Positions 1 through 8,733 of a DNA stretch of 31,722 nucleotides are shown here, in pieces. Within the stretch, counting starts at the first letter, position 1, and every line of letters begins with the position of its first letter. Both the position numbers and the translations under genes were made by a program. A model generated the notes under the pieces. The model saw only the letters and a list, made by a program, of their open reading frames with translations, searched no databases and was not told the origin of the DNA. This DNA is from SZUA-592 sp041556555 (GTDB lineage: Bacteria; Pseudomonadota; Gammaproteobacteria; Eutrophobiales; Eutrophobiaceae). The stretch lies in NCBI GenBank assembly GCA_041556555.1, contig JBFFIE010000022.1, positions 1-31,722 on the forward strand, written 5' to 3'.

Positions 1-1400
1 AACGGGAAACGGCATGAGGCCAGCCAGTAGACCATCCATGGGTTTTTATCCATGATCTCCTTTGGTAATTCCTCGAGCCACTGTGACAGGGTTTCTCTAC
101 GTCCGCTCTGAATCATTCTGGAAGCATGCTTCACGATGATCTCCAGCATCTGCTCCCAATCCTGAATACTGATCAGGAGCTCTACGGCATCAACAGTTTG
201 TTCATTGGATTCCAGAAGCGTGGCCGCATTGCTCAGGCGGTTTTGTTCATCAGGTAATCTGCCACCGTTATCACTCAAGGCCAGGAGGAAATCACGGAAA
301 AGGGGATGGTATTGATAAACAATTTTTCCCGGTGTTTGTTTCGCGGTTACAAAATAATGATGATGATTTAACTCCTCGAGAATCTTATTGGCAGTATTTT
401 GTCCAGATATTTCCTCTGCCATTTCTATGGTCATTCTGGGAAGACAGGCTGTTTTCAGTAAAAAGGTTTTTGTCTCTTCATCAAATTTCTGGAATATTTC
501 CCCGGCCAGGTAATCAAAAATGATTTGTGGTGTCAGCGAGTCCGGTATTTCAGAAACAAATCCCTCTGTTCTGAAATACTCAAGTAAAAGCACAACTCCT
601 GCGGCCCAGCCCTGGGTCTTGTTATACAGTTGTTCCAATGCTTCATTCGTAAGATTAAAACCCAGTGATTTGACGATGCCATCAGTTTCAAGTCTTGTTA
701 GTCTTAGTTTTTCCCATGAAATATTCTGTAAATTCTGGTTCGCACGAAACTTGGCCATGGAAGATGGCGGATCGGTGCGGCTGATGAAAATAACACATCC
801 TTCAGGTGGAATTTCAGTTAGCGCATAATGTATGACATCATGAAAGTCAGAATGCACTGGTACAGAATCGTAATTATCAAAAACAATAACAAATGGAGTT
901 CTTAGTTTCGAAAATAATTCGCGAAAATAGCTTTTCGTGAAGGTTTCAAGATTATTGAAGTATTCCGGGAGAAATCTTGGAAGGTAATTTTTATCTGATT
1001 GCGTTAGGTTACTGCCAACCTGCCCGGTCAGTGTGTCGAGCTTGCGTAACAGACTATGGAAGTAATAACTGGCATGCTCGGATATTGTCTCTCCAAAATC
1101 CGGTATGGTGCTGGCAGGGTGATGTCCCTTGGAATCTTTTAGTACTGCCAGCCCCATGTAATAAAAAAAGGTCGCAATATCCGTTTCCCCCTGGTCCACC
1201 TGGTACCATAAGTAATCAAGTTTCCTTTTATCAATGTAATCTGATACCAGGGTAGTCTTTCCAGATCCTGGTGGCCCGGTTATCCAGGTTATAGACTGGT
1301 TCATTCCCTTGTCGAGCAGTGAGAAAAGCCGTTCCCTGGGATAAGCCTTTGTGAGGCTCGGTCGGGTAATTTTTGCAAGAGATGTCGTATTCCTTTTCAT
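1..1400 (-). CDS. MalT/LuxR-type ATP-dependent transcriptional regulator, N-terminal part (runs off left edge)
   Basis: An uninterrupted minus-strand frame starts at ATG 1398-1400 and is still open at base 1, giving about 466 residues without a stop. It begins with the family's typical lead-in (ITRPSLTKAYPRERLFSLLD, residues 11-30). A Walker A motif GPPGSGKTT follows at 42-50, a Walker B-like stretch FVIVFDNYD at 170-178, and a sensor-type SRTDPP at 207-212. A winged-helix and TPR-like region (QYHPLFRDFLLA) comes next. These mark a STAND NTPase of the MalT class, in which an inducer and ATP drive oligomerisation. The C-terminus is outside the window, so a LuxR-type helix-turn-helix or BTAD domain cannot be confirmed. 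The gene is transcribed away from the RND operon and could regulate it, but that is inference from position only. It is AT-richer than the genes to its right. A GAGGGA about 12 nt upstream of the ATG is a poorly spaced ribosome-binding site. Confidence 0.85.
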   Translation of the reverse strand, partial: MKRNTTSLAKITRPSLTKAYPRERLFSLLDKGMNQSITWITGPPGSGKTTLVSDYIDKRKLDYLWYQVDQGETDIATFFYYMGLAVLKDSKGHHPASTIPDFGETISEHASYYFHSLLRKLDTLTGQVGSNLTQSDKNYLPRFLPEYFNNLETFTKSYFRELFSKLRTPFVIVFDNYDSVPVHSDFHDVIHYALTEIPPEGCVIFISRTDPPSSMAKFRANQNLQNISWEKLRLTRLETDGIVKSLGFNLTNEALEQLYNKTQGWAAGVVLLLEYFRTEGFVSEIPDSLTPQIIFDYLAGEIFQKFDEETKTFLLKTACLPRMTIEMAEEISGQNTANKILEELNHHHYFVTAKQTPGKIVYQYHPLFRDFLLALSDNGGRLPDEQNRLSNAATLLESNEQTVDAVELLISIQDWEQMLEIIVKHASRMIQSGRRETLSQWLEELPKEIMDKNPWMVYWLASCRFP

Positions 1401-1617
1401 GATTTAATCAAGTCCCTCGAAATACTATCGGGTTTGTCCCCGTGCCTGATTATGCTCCCGACAACTGTTGTTTAGTCTAGATCACAGAACCAAATCCTGG
1501 ATAAAGGTGTTCCAAGGCAGGTATTTGGATATTGTGCCATAAATAATAGTGAATTTAGCGTCAGACTGCTGCCAGGGGAGGGTGATCGGTTGTTGAGTAT
1601 AATACTGGTAATCTACT

Positions 1618-1642
1618 GAATCTACATAAAATCATAGAGATA
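1618..1642 (+). promoter_or_regulatory. 25-bp element shared with the nuo upstream region (copy 1)
   Basis: The 25 bases here match 7833-7857 at 21 positions, and all four differences are transitions. The shared core is TAAAATCATAGAG. TAAAAT could act as a -10 hexamer, but no good -35 lies 16-18 bp upstream. The element lies about 150 bp before the first efflux gene. It could be a promoter core or an operator. Confidence 0.35.
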
Positions 1643-1779
1643 GAACGGAAAGGTGTAATGTGTAGAAATTAAGTGTGAATATTTGTCAATTCCCTTCTCA
1701 ATGATCTTTTGAACCTGAATAACACCTTGTCATGACTTCTGGAAAAGGCAAAAATAGCTAAAAAAATCAAAAAATTTAC

Positions 1780-1785
1780 AGGAGG
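1780..1785 (+). promoter_or_regulatory. Ribosome-binding site AGGAGG for the outer-membrane lipoprotein gene
   Basis: A perfect AGGAGG lies 4 nt before the GTG at 1790. An ATG at 1788 overlaps that GTG but is in a different frame that does not give the lipoprotein. The GTG is therefore the likely start despite the short spacing. Confidence 0.6.
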
Positions 1786-1789
1786 AGAT

Positions 1790-3367
1790 GTGTCTTTTCA
1801 TCCAGGCAATTCATTTGCATGCCGTGTCACAAAAAAACCGTTTTTGAGCCTGGTATTACCGTTGTTGTTCACGGCTTGCGATGCTGTTGGACCGGATTTT
1901 GTGAAACCAGATGCGCCGGTTTCTGAACAGTGGATTGAAGGACGGGATGAGGCTATAAGGACGACAGACGTTCCCATTGATGAATGGTGGACTCTGTTTA
2001 ATGATCCCGTTCTAAACAGACTCATTGCCAAGTCTCATGAGGAGAATCTTCCTCTTCAGATAGCAGGCATAAGAATTCTGGAGGCCCGTGCCCAGCTTGG
2101 CATCGCGATTGGCAATCAATATCCACAATCCCAGCAAATACGCGGCGGAATTACACAGTTTCAGCTCAGTGACAACCAAGCCAATTTGCCGGCCTTTGCT
2201 GATACCTCTTTTGCAGCTGCCAACATTGGTCTGGATGTGGGCTGGGAGCTGGATATGTGGGGCAAATTCAGACGTGGGATAGAGGCAGCGGATGCCGATC
2301 TGCTCGCGTCGATCGCTGACTACGACGATGTGTTGGTCAGTTTGACGGGCAGTGTAGCTACGGCGTATATCCTGGTACGTACTTTCCAGGAGCGTTTGAG
2401 AATTGCCAGGGATAACGTAAAGATACAGCAACGCAGCCTGGATATTACCAGGGTGCGTTTTGAAAATGGCGCAACCACTGAGCTGGATGTTCAGCAAGCC
2501 AGGACACTGTTATTCGATACACAATCGACTATACCATCACTTGAGATCGGATTGAGACAGTCCAAAAATGCATTGAGCACATTGCTGGGTATGCCCCCGG
2601 GCAACCTGGATGATTTGTTGGGTGACCATGAAGTCATACCCTCTGCACCCGCAGAAGTGGCGGTTGGTATCCCGGCGGAATTACTCCGACGCAGACCGGA
2701 TATTCGTCGCGCTGAATTGCTGGCCGCGGCCCAGAGTGCACGTATAGGTATTGCACGGGCAGCACTCTATCCTCAGTTCTCTCTGGTTGGTTCTATTGGT
2801 CTAAGTTCCAGTAATGCCTTTAATTCCGATCTGGGCGACATGTTTCAACTTAATAGTATTGAAGCCTTCGCTGGACCAAGCCTTACATGGGATGTTTTTA
2901 ATTATGGCCGGTTAAAGAATAACGTTCGGGCCCAGGACGCTCGCTTACAGCAATTGATTGTCAATTATCAGAACACGGTCCTCGAGGCTTCCAGAGAAGT
3001 TGAAAACGCACTTACCGGATTCTTGCGTGCCCAGGAGCGGGTGATTTTTCTTGAACAAAGTGTTGAGGCGGCACAGCGCTCGGTTGACATTGCACTGTTG
3101 CAATACAGGGACGGTGTTTCGGATTACCTGGGAGTTCTGATTACCCAGGGTGAACTGATTCGAACACAGGATCTGTTGACTCAGTCACGTGGAGATATCG
3201 CCACAAATCTTGTTGATATGTACCGGGCATTAGGCGGTGGCTGGCAACTCAGGAAAGACAAAGAGATAGTGCCCAGCGAGACCCGCGAAGAAATGATTCA
3301 ACGCACCGATTGGGGAACACTTATGGATGACTTGCCAACGGCTGCGCCACAGACAACAGATCAATAA
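1790..3367 (+). CDS. RND efflux outer-membrane lipoprotein (NodT/OprM family)
   Basis: This 525-residue protein is the TolC-like outer-membrane channel of a tripartite RND pump. It starts with GTG. A lipoprotein signal ends in the lipobox LFTAC, with the lipidated Cys at residue 30, followed by the family-typical AVGPDFVKPDAP. The body has two outer-membrane efflux (OEP) repeats. Recognisable family segments are DEWWTLFNDPVLNRLI (residues ~65-80), GWELDMWGKFRRGIEAADA, the VGIPAELLRRRPDIRRAEL linker between the repeats, and FAGPSLTWDVFNYGRLKNNV in the second repeat. The length suits a NodT-family channel with an acidic, polar C-terminal tail. It is the first gene of the efflux operon, 38 bp before the adaptor gene. 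The substrate cannot be deduced. Confidence 0.93.
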   Translation: MSFHPGNSFACRVTKKPFLSLVLPLLFTACDAVGPDFVKPDAPVSEQWIEGRDEAIRTTDVPIDEWWTLFNDPVLNRLIAKSHEENLPLQIAGIRILEARAQLGIAIGNQYPQSQQIRGGITQFQLSDNQANLPAFADTSFAAANIGLDVGWELDMWGKFRRGIEAADADLLASIADYDDVLVSLTGSVATAYILVRTFQERLRIARDNVKIQQRSLDITRVRFENGATTELDVQQARTLLFDTQSTIPSLEIGLRQSKNALSTLLGMPPGNLDDLLGDHEVIPSAPAEVAVGIPAELLRRRPDIRRAELLAAAQSARIGIARAALYPQFSLVGSIGLSSSNAFNSDLGDMFQLNSIEAFAGPSLTWDVFNYGRLKNNVRAQDARLQQLIVNYQNTVLEASREVENALTGFLRAQERVIFLEQSVEAAQRSVDIALLQYRDGVSDYLGVLITQGELIRTQDLLTQSRGDIATNLVDMYRALGGGWQLRKDKEIVPSETREEMIQRTDWGTLMDDLPTAAPQTTDQ

Positions 3368-3405
3368 CACAGATACAAATATTTTATTTATAGAGAGCCG
3401 ATATC

Positions 3406-4548
3406 ATGAACCTGGACAAGGAATCAGCAAACATGCAACGTTACCTTGTATTATTTACCTTGGTATGTCCTCTGCTTTTTAGCGGAGCCTGCTCCAAAGA
3501 ACAGTCAGAAGAAAAGAAGATCATCAGACCCGTGAGAGCCATGCAAGTCACGGACCTGACCCAGTTCAGACTGAGACAGTTTCCGGGTATTGCAAAAGCT
3601 ACCCAGGAAATTGATCTATCTTTCCGCGTACCTGGACGATTGATTGCACGACCCGTAAATATCGGTGATGTCGTCAAGACGGGTGACCTGGTTGCCCGCA
3701 TCGATCCACGTGATTATGAGATTGAGCTTGAAAATGTCAAAGGGCAACTGGATAAGGCACGAGCTAATGCAAAACGGGCACAGTCTGAATTTGATCGGGA
3801 GATGCGTATTTTAAAACAGGACCCCGGAGCGACCAGCCAGTTGGCTGTTGAGCGCAAAGAAGCTCAGCGGGACCAGGCGCATGCGGAGGTCAAATCACTG
3901 GAAGCCGCAGTGGCTGCTGCTGAAGATCGTTTGAGCTATACCTATCTCAGAGTACCCTTTGACGGAACGGTGGTTAACACCTACGTTGAAAATTTTGATG
4001 ATGTTCTGGCAAAACAGGCAATCGTACGGATTCTTGATAATTCATCTATTGAGATGGTTATTAACATTCCCGAGAGTTTGATATCTCTCGCACCGGAAGC
4101 AAAGAACATAGAAGTCGTATTTGACGCATTTCCAGATAGGGTAATTCCGGCAGAGATCAAGGAGATTGGTACTGAAGCATCTGCCACTACACGCACCTAT
4201 CCAGTCACACTTATTATGGATCAGCCAGATGACATCAAAATTCTACCTGGTATGGCAGGAAAAGCATCAGGTGAGCCACAGACGGGTGACACAAGCAAAA
4301 TTCCTATTGGTAAACCGGTGCCATTGACAGCAATACTGTCACTGGAGGATATCAACAAGACCTACGTCTGGGTCATAGATCAACAGACAAGTACTGTGAG
4401 CAAGCGGGAAGTCAAAACAGGCAAACTTACAGATACCGGCATTATGATCACAGAAGGACTGGATTCCGACGAATGGATAGCAATAGCCGGGGTTAATTAT
4501 CTGCGCGATGGTATGGAGGTAAGGATCCTGGACGAAAAGGCGGAGTAA
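3406..4548 (+). CDS. RND efflux periplasmic adaptor (membrane fusion protein)
   Basis: This 380-residue HlyD-type adaptor bridges the inner-membrane pump and the outer-membrane channel. A lipoprotein-type signal ends in FSGAC, with Cys at residue 29. An internal ATG at 3433 (Met10) has AAGGA 10 nt upstream and gives a compact signal peptide of normal length, so it may be the true start. Next come the lipoyl half-motif (LSFRVPGRLIARPVNIGD, then VARIDPRDYE), a heptad-like helical hairpin at about residues 105-175 (rich in Ala, Glu, Lys and Arg), the second lipoyl half (YTYLRVPFDGTVVNTYVEN), and a beta-barrel plus membrane-proximal domain (GKPVPLTAILSLEDINKTYVWVI). It ends 4 nt before the pump gene, as expected for translational coupling. 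Confidence 0.93.
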   Translation: MNLDKESANMQRYLVLFTLVCPLLFSGACSKEQSEEKKIIRPVRAMQVTDLTQFRLRQFPGIAKATQEIDLSFRVPGRLIARPVNIGDVVKTGDLVARIDPRDYEIELENVKGQLDKARANAKRAQSEFDREMRILKQDPGATSQLAVERKEAQRDQAHAEVKSLEAAVAAAEDRLSYTYLRVPFDGTVVNTYVENFDDVLAKQAIVRILDNSSIEMVINIPESLISLAPEAKNIEVVFDAFPDRVIPAEIKEIGTEASATTRTYPVTLIMDQPDDIKILPGMAGKASGEPQTGDTSKIPIGKPVPLTAILSLEDINKTYVWVIDQQTSTVSKREVKTGKLTDTGIMITEGLDSDEWIAIAGVNYLRDGMEVRILDEKAE

Positions 4549-4552
4549 GACA

Positions 4553-7500
4553 ATGAAGCTTGCTCAGTTTGCTATCAAAAACAAAACGGTTTCCTATTTT
4601 GGTTTTGCTTTACTGTTTATTGCCGGTGTAGCGAGTTTCTTCTCTTTGGGTCAACTGGAAGATCCGGATTTCACCATAAAGACGGCAGCTGTCACAACGC
4701 TTTATCCCGGCGCAAATCCCCAAGAGGTTGAACTTGAGGTCACCGACAGGATTGAGCTCGCCATTCAGCAGATGAAGCAGATCGATTATCTGGAATCATG
4801 GTCCAGGGCGGGAATGTCTGTTATCAAAGTCAACATCAAACCGGCCTATAGCTCTGCAGTCATGCCGCAGGTCTGGGATGAAATGCGGCGCAAGATTCGT
4901 GAAGTAGAAACAACGCTTCCTCCTGGTGCGCAACGACCCATGGTCAATGATGACTTTGGGGACGTCTTTGGTCATTTACTTGCAATCACCGGGGATGGAT
5001 ACAGCTATGCCGAACTTGAAGAATATGCCAAAAACCTGAAAAAGGAACTGAGTCTGGTTCGAGGCGTAGCGAAAGTTGAGTTTTGGGGAATTCAGGACAA
5101 GGTCATTTATATCGACTCCAGCCAGACACAAATCAGCCAACTGGGTATAACCAGTGCCGGGATTGAAGCGACTTTGCAACAGCAAAACACGGTAGTTGAT
5201 GGAGGTAGCGTTAATGTTCAGGATCAGCGTCTTCGCATTTCCCCCACTGGTGAATTCCGCTCGCCGAGAGATATTGCTGATCTGACTATAAGACCTACTG
5301 TACTGGATACTGCCCAGACTGCAAGATCACTATTGCCTACTTCCGATGCCAGCTCAGAATTAATACGAATCAAGGATATCGGAACTGTTACTCTGGGATA
5401 CCGCGATCCCCCTACCAAGATCATGCGATTCAATGGGCAACAGGCTATTGCTCTGGCAATCAGTAATGTGCCGGGTACTAATGTTGTGACGATGGGCAAG
5501 GCGGTTGCAAAACGACTGGATGAGTTAATACGGGAAATTCCAATTGGCCTGGAGGTACAACGTATTCACTGGCAGGCAGACATAGTTGATGACTCTATTT
5601 CTGGATTCTTCATTAATCTTGCAGAGGCAGTCATCATAGTTCTCGTTGTTCTGGCAGTTTCCATGGGTATGCGCATGGGAATCATCATTGGAACGGCATT
5701 GGTCCTGACGATTCTTACAACATTTATTTTTATGGCCTTATTAGGAATTGATCTCCAGCGCATGTCACTCGGTGCATTAGTAATCGCGCTGGGGATGATG
5801 GTGGATAATTCAATCGTCGTTGCCGATGGTTTTGTAGTGCGCCTGCATAAAGGGATGGATCGCGTCAAGGCTGCTATAGAGGCTGCAGCATCACCGGCAA
5901 TGCCATTATTAGGTGCAACTATTGTTGCGGTAATGGCCTTTTTCCCGATTGTTGCTTCTACAGAAAATGTTGGTGAATACTGCGCGAGCCTGTTTTCTGT
6001 AGTTGCAATCTCACTGTTAGTGAGTTGGGTATTGTCAATGACGCTTACACCGATTCAATGCATTGATATGCTCCCGGATCCTAAACCCGGCGAGCAATCG
6101 GGCGAAAGCTACAATAGATCATTTTATATGTACTATCGCGGATTACTCTTGCAGGCTATCAGGCGACGCTGGCTGACCATCGGTATCATGCTTGTATTGT
6201 TGATACTCTCAATAATCGGTTTCACTCAGGTAAAGCAACTGTTTTTCCCGGATTCGTCCATGACCAAGTTTATGATCGATTATTGGTCCCCGGAGGGAAC
6301 ACGGATTCAGAGTGTATCGAATGATCTCGAGGTGATTGAGAAAAAGTTGTTGAGTGATGAACGCATTGACAGCGTGTCCAGTTTTATTGGAAGTGGCCCA
6401 CCGAGGTTTTATTTACCCGTGACGCCTGAAGACCCCAATCAGGCCTATGGGCAACTCATCGTCAATGTCCAAGATGTGAAGGAGATTGATCAGCTCATCG
6501 AAGAACTGGCGCCCTGGTTTGAAACGCGGTTCCCGGATGCACAGGTACCCATGATCAAATATGGTGTTGGTCCTGCAGAGACCTGGAAACTCCAGGCGCG
6601 TATCAGTGGTCCGGCAATCGCAGATGCTGGTGTAATACGATCTCTGGCCAACGAGAGCACTTCAATATTGGAGAAGGAGCCCCTGGCAGGGATGGTACAG
6701 ACTGACTGGCGTCAAAGAGTGTTGAAAGTTGTGCCAGTTTATAATCAGGAAAGAGGGCGCTGGACGTCGGTTACACGTACCGATCTTAGTCAGACCACAA
6801 AGCGTGCATACGATGGCCGCATTGTCGGCCAATACCGTGATGGCGATGATCTTTTGCCGATCATTCTCAGGATGGGTGAGGAGGAGCGTCGTAATGTTGG
6901 AGGTCTGGATATCCTGCAAATCCAACCCGCCGTGGCGACTTATACAGTTCCACTTTCACAGGTTACTGATAAGGTCAGTGTTCAATGGGAAGACCCAGTG
7001 ATATGGCGTCGTGACCGGAGGCGAACAATAACAGTGCAGGCCAATCCAGTTCTGGGCCAGACCTTGCCTGCCTTAATGAAGAACGTGGGTGGTGAGCTTG
7101 AGTCAATCAATCTTCCACCCGGCTATCGTTTTGAATGGGGTGGCGAGATTGAGACTTCGGCAAAATCGCAGAAGTCTCTGCTACCTGGGATGATACCGGC
7201 ATTTGTAATTATCTCTTTCATCGTTGTGGCCTTGTTTAATGCCATCAGGCCGCCGCTGATCATCGCTATAACGATACCTTTTGCTCTCATAGGAATCACA
7301 GCCGGGCTATTGGGATCGGGAGCTGCTTTCGGCTTTGTGGCCTTGCTGGGGGCGATGAGTCTGGTCGGCATGATGATCAAGAATGCCATTGTCTTGCTGG
7401 ATGAGATCAATATTGAACTCGCGGCCGGAAAACAACCGTTCGATGCCGTGATGCAATCGGCCTTGTCCCGTCTGCGGCCAGTTGCCCTGGCAGCTGCGAC

Positions 7501-7654
7501 TACGGTACTGGGTGTAATTCCACTGCTTCAGGATATATTCTGGGTGGGCATGGCCGTTACCATCATGGCAGGTCTTACCTTTGGAACTGTATTGACCATG
7601 GTGCTGGTTCCGGTGCTGTATGCGACCATGTACCGAATAAAAGTACCCGATTAA
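4553..7654 (+). CDS. RND efflux transporter permease (AcrB/HAE-1-like)
   Basis: This 1033-residue protein has full RND pump length. It has TM1 near residues 12-30, two large periplasmic loops, and two bundles of six helices (about 345-500 and 870-1025). It opens with the porter-domain signature LGQLEDPDFTIKTAAVTTLYPGANP. The TM4 proton-relay segment reads GMMVDNSIVVADG, with Asp418 kept and Asn419 where AcrB has its second Asp. The TM10 region and C-terminal bundle (SLVGMMIKNAIVLLDEIN) keep the lysine expected of the family. It exports substrates by proton antiport together with the two preceding gene products. The substrate is unknown, and heavy-metal CzcA-type features are not evident. Confidence 0.94.
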   Translation: MKLAQFAIKNKTVSYFGFALLFIAGVASFFSLGQLEDPDFTIKTAAVTTLYPGANPQEVELEVTDRIELAIQQMKQIDYLESWSRAGMSVIKVNIKPAYSSAVMPQVWDEMRRKIREVETTLPPGAQRPMVNDDFGDVFGHLLAITGDGYSYAELEEYAKNLKKELSLVRGVAKVEFWGIQDKVIYIDSSQTQISQLGITSAGIEATLQQQNTVVDGGSVNVQDQRLRISPTGEFRSPRDIADLTIRPTVLDTAQTARSLLPTSDASSELIRIKDIGTVTLGYRDPPTKIMRFNGQQAIALAISNVPGTNVVTMGKAVAKRLDELIREIPIGLEVQRIHWQADIVDDSISGFFINLAEAVIIVLVVLAVSMGMRMGIIIGTALVLTILTTFIFMALLGIDLQRMSLGALVIALGMMVDNSIVVADGFVVRLHKGMDRVKAAIEAAASPAMPLLGATIVAVMAFFPIVASTENVGEYCASLFSVVAISLLVSWVLSMTLTPIQCIDMLPDPKPGEQSGESYNRSFYMYYRGLLLQAIRRRWLTIGIMLVLLILSIIGFTQVKQLFFPDSSMTKFMIDYWSPEGTRIQSVSNDLEVIEKKLLSDERIDSVSSFIGSGPPRFYLPVTPEDPNQAYGQLIVNVQDVKEIDQLIEELAPWFETRFPDAQVPMIKYGVGPAETWKLQARISGPAIADAGVIRSLANESTSILEKEPLAGMVQTDWRQRVLKVVPVYNQERGRWTSVTRTDLSQTTKRAYDGRIVGQYRDGDDLLPIILRMGEEERRNVGGLDILQIQPAVATYTVPLSQVTDKVSVQWEDPVIWRRDRRRTITVQANPVLGQTLPALMKNVGGELESINLPPGYRFEWGGEIETSAKSQKSLLPGMIPAFVIISFIVVALFNAIRPPLIIAITIPFALIGITAGLLGSGAAFGFVALLGAMSLVGMMIKNAIVLLDEINIELAAGKQPFDAVMQSALSRLRPVALAAATTVLGVIPLLQDIFWVGMAVTIMAGLTFGTVLTMVLVPVLYATMYRIKVPD

Positions 7655-7664
7655 TTTTATCGGG
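7646..7664 (+). terminator. Weak hairpin overlapping the end of the RND permease gene
   Basis: CCCGAT (7646-7651) and ATCGGG (7659-7664) form a 6-bp stem around a 7-nt loop, spanning the stop codon at 7652-7654. No T-run follows, so if this ends transcription it is a poor intrinsic terminator. The rest of the gap to 7874 holds no gene. Confidence 0.25.
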
Positions 7665-7832
7665 AAATATTACGATTTGAAATTTGGCAGACCTCTTTGT
7701 TCACCAATGAGCAATTCAGATTTTGGACAGGCCGGGCATATCATTAAGCCCTGAAAATAGTACAATAACTGTCTGTCAGGAGTTCTTGTCCCTATATCAT
7801 TAGCAGCCGGGCCAGTGGGCTGATATACTCAA

Positions 7833-7857
7833 GAATCCGCGTAAAATCATAGAGGTA
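7833..7857 (+). promoter_or_regulatory. 25-bp element upstream of nuoA (copy 2), candidate nuo promoter
   Basis: This is the second copy of the element at 1618-1642 (21 of 25 identical). Its TAAAAT (7842-7847) sits 27 bp before the nuoA ATG, a sensible place for a -10 hexamer with a short leader. The matching -35 is weak. The nuo operon needs a promoter in 7655-7874, and this is the best candidate there. Confidence 0.4.
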
Positions 7858-7874
7858 CGTCAATAACCCCAGCT

Positions 7875-8243
7875 ATGCTTGAAAATTATTTTCCAATCTT
7901 GGTATTCCTCGGCATCGGCACCGCAATCGGCGCGGTATTGATTGGTCTTGGTCTGGTACTGGGCCGCCTGCTCGGGCATGCACGCCCTGACAGCGAGAAA
8001 CAATCCCCCTATGAATGCGGCTTTGAGGCCTTTGAAGATGCTCGCATGAAATTTGATGTCCGCTATTACCTGGTGGCCATCCTGTTTATTATTTTTGACC
8101 TTGAAATCGCATTCCTCTTCCCCTGGGCCGTGGCCCTGGATGAAATCGGAATGGCTGGATTCTGGGCCATGATGATTTTCCTGGCTGTGCTGGTAGTCGG
8201 TTTTATTTACGAATGGCGTAAAGGTGCACTGGAATGGGAGTAG
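7875..8243 (+). CDS. nuoA: NADH-quinone oxidoreductase subunit A
   Basis: This 122-residue subunit is the ND3 homologue of the complex I membrane arm near the quinone site. It has three hydrophobic helices (about 8-30, 63-84, 92-112). The loop has the conserved SPYECGF with Cys48, which corresponds to the conformationally mobile loop of mitochondrial ND3. TM2 carries the acidic FDLEIAFLFPW with Asp75 and Glu77. It is first in the operon, and its end overlaps the nuoB start by 10 bp. The ribosome-binding site is weak: GAGGT lies 17 nt upstream of the ATG. Confidence 0.97.
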   Translation: MLENYFPILVFLGIGTAIGAVLIGLGLVLGRLLGHARPDSEKQSPYECGFEAFEDARMKFDVRYYLVAILFIIFDLEIAFLFPWAVALDEIGMAGFWAMMIFLAVLVVGFIYEWRKGALEWE

Positions 8244-8716
8244 AAGAGAAGATCCACGAACAGGGCATTGTCACTACGACAGTAGATAATGTCATTAACT
8301 GGGCCCGGACCGGGTCGATGTGGCCAATGACCTTTGGCCTTGCCTGTTGCGCGGTGGAAATGATGCATGCCGGTGCATCCCGCTATGATCTTGATCGGTT
8401 CGGTGTCATATTTCGGCCCAGTCCCCGGCAGTCAGATGTCATGATTGTCGCCGGCACGCTGGTCAACAAGATGGCACCGGCGCTGCGTAAGGTGTATGAC
8501 CAAATGTCCGAGCCCCGATGGGTGATATCCATGGGTTCCTGTGCCAATGGTGGCGGTTACTATCACTATTCCTACTCTGTTGTGCGCGGCTGTGACCGGA
8601 TTGTTCCCGTCGACATCTACGTCCCGGGTTGTCCGCCGACTGCAGAAGCATTGTTATATGGCATTATCCAACTCCAAAATAAGATCAGACGCACCAATTC
8701 AATTATCAGGACCTAG
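8234..8716 (+). CDS. nuoB: NADH-quinone oxidoreductase subunit B
   Basis: This 160-residue subunit (PSST homologue) binds cluster N2, the last iron-sulfur centre before quinone. The four ligands are visible as the tandem Cys38-Cys39 in LACCAVEMM, Cys103 in GSCANGGG and Cys133 in VPGCPP. An extra Cys120 is not a ligand. The ATG lies inside the end of nuoA, so the two are probably translationally coupled. The short basic tail (NKIRRTNSIIRT) is unremarkable. Confidence 0.97.
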   Translation: MGVEEKIHEQGIVTTTVDNVINWARTGSMWPMTFGLACCAVEMMHAGASRYDLDRFGVIFRPSPRQSDVMIVAGTLVNKMAPALRKVYDQMSEPRWVISMGSCANGGGYYHYSYSVVRGCDRIVPVDIYVPGCPPTAEALLYGIIQLQNKIRRTNSIIRT

Positions 8717-8733
8717 AGGCAGCCGTTTCCCAT

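Larger units (their letters stand above)
1401..1789. other. Divergent intergenic region between the regulator and the RND operon
   Basis: This 389-bp AT-rich stretch has no convincing gene on either strand. It must hold the promoters for the leftward regulator and the rightward efflux operon. Visible items are an 11-bp palindrome ACAACTGTTGT (1460-1470), a TATAAT-like hexamer at 1599-1604 without a clear -35, the 25-bp element at 1618-1642, and a weak sigma70-like pair near 1726-1755 (TTGTCA, 17-bp spacer, AAAAAT). No intrinsic terminator or structured RNA was recognised. Confidence 0.6.

Noticed and set aside
332..1255. Three short plus-strand open frames (63-102 codons) at the left end
   Set aside because: They lie opposite the continuous MalT-like frame, which has clear Walker motifs. 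The short frames have no recognisable content or ribosome-binding sites.
2012..2497. Minus-strand frame of 161 codons opposite the outer-membrane lipoprotein gene
   Set aside because: It is antisense to a well-supported OEP-family gene and has no coherent protein features.
7655..7874. tRNA or secG-like gene ahead of nuoA, as found in many proteobacteria
   Set aside because: I checked both strands and saw no cloverleaf, CCA end or small membrane frame.
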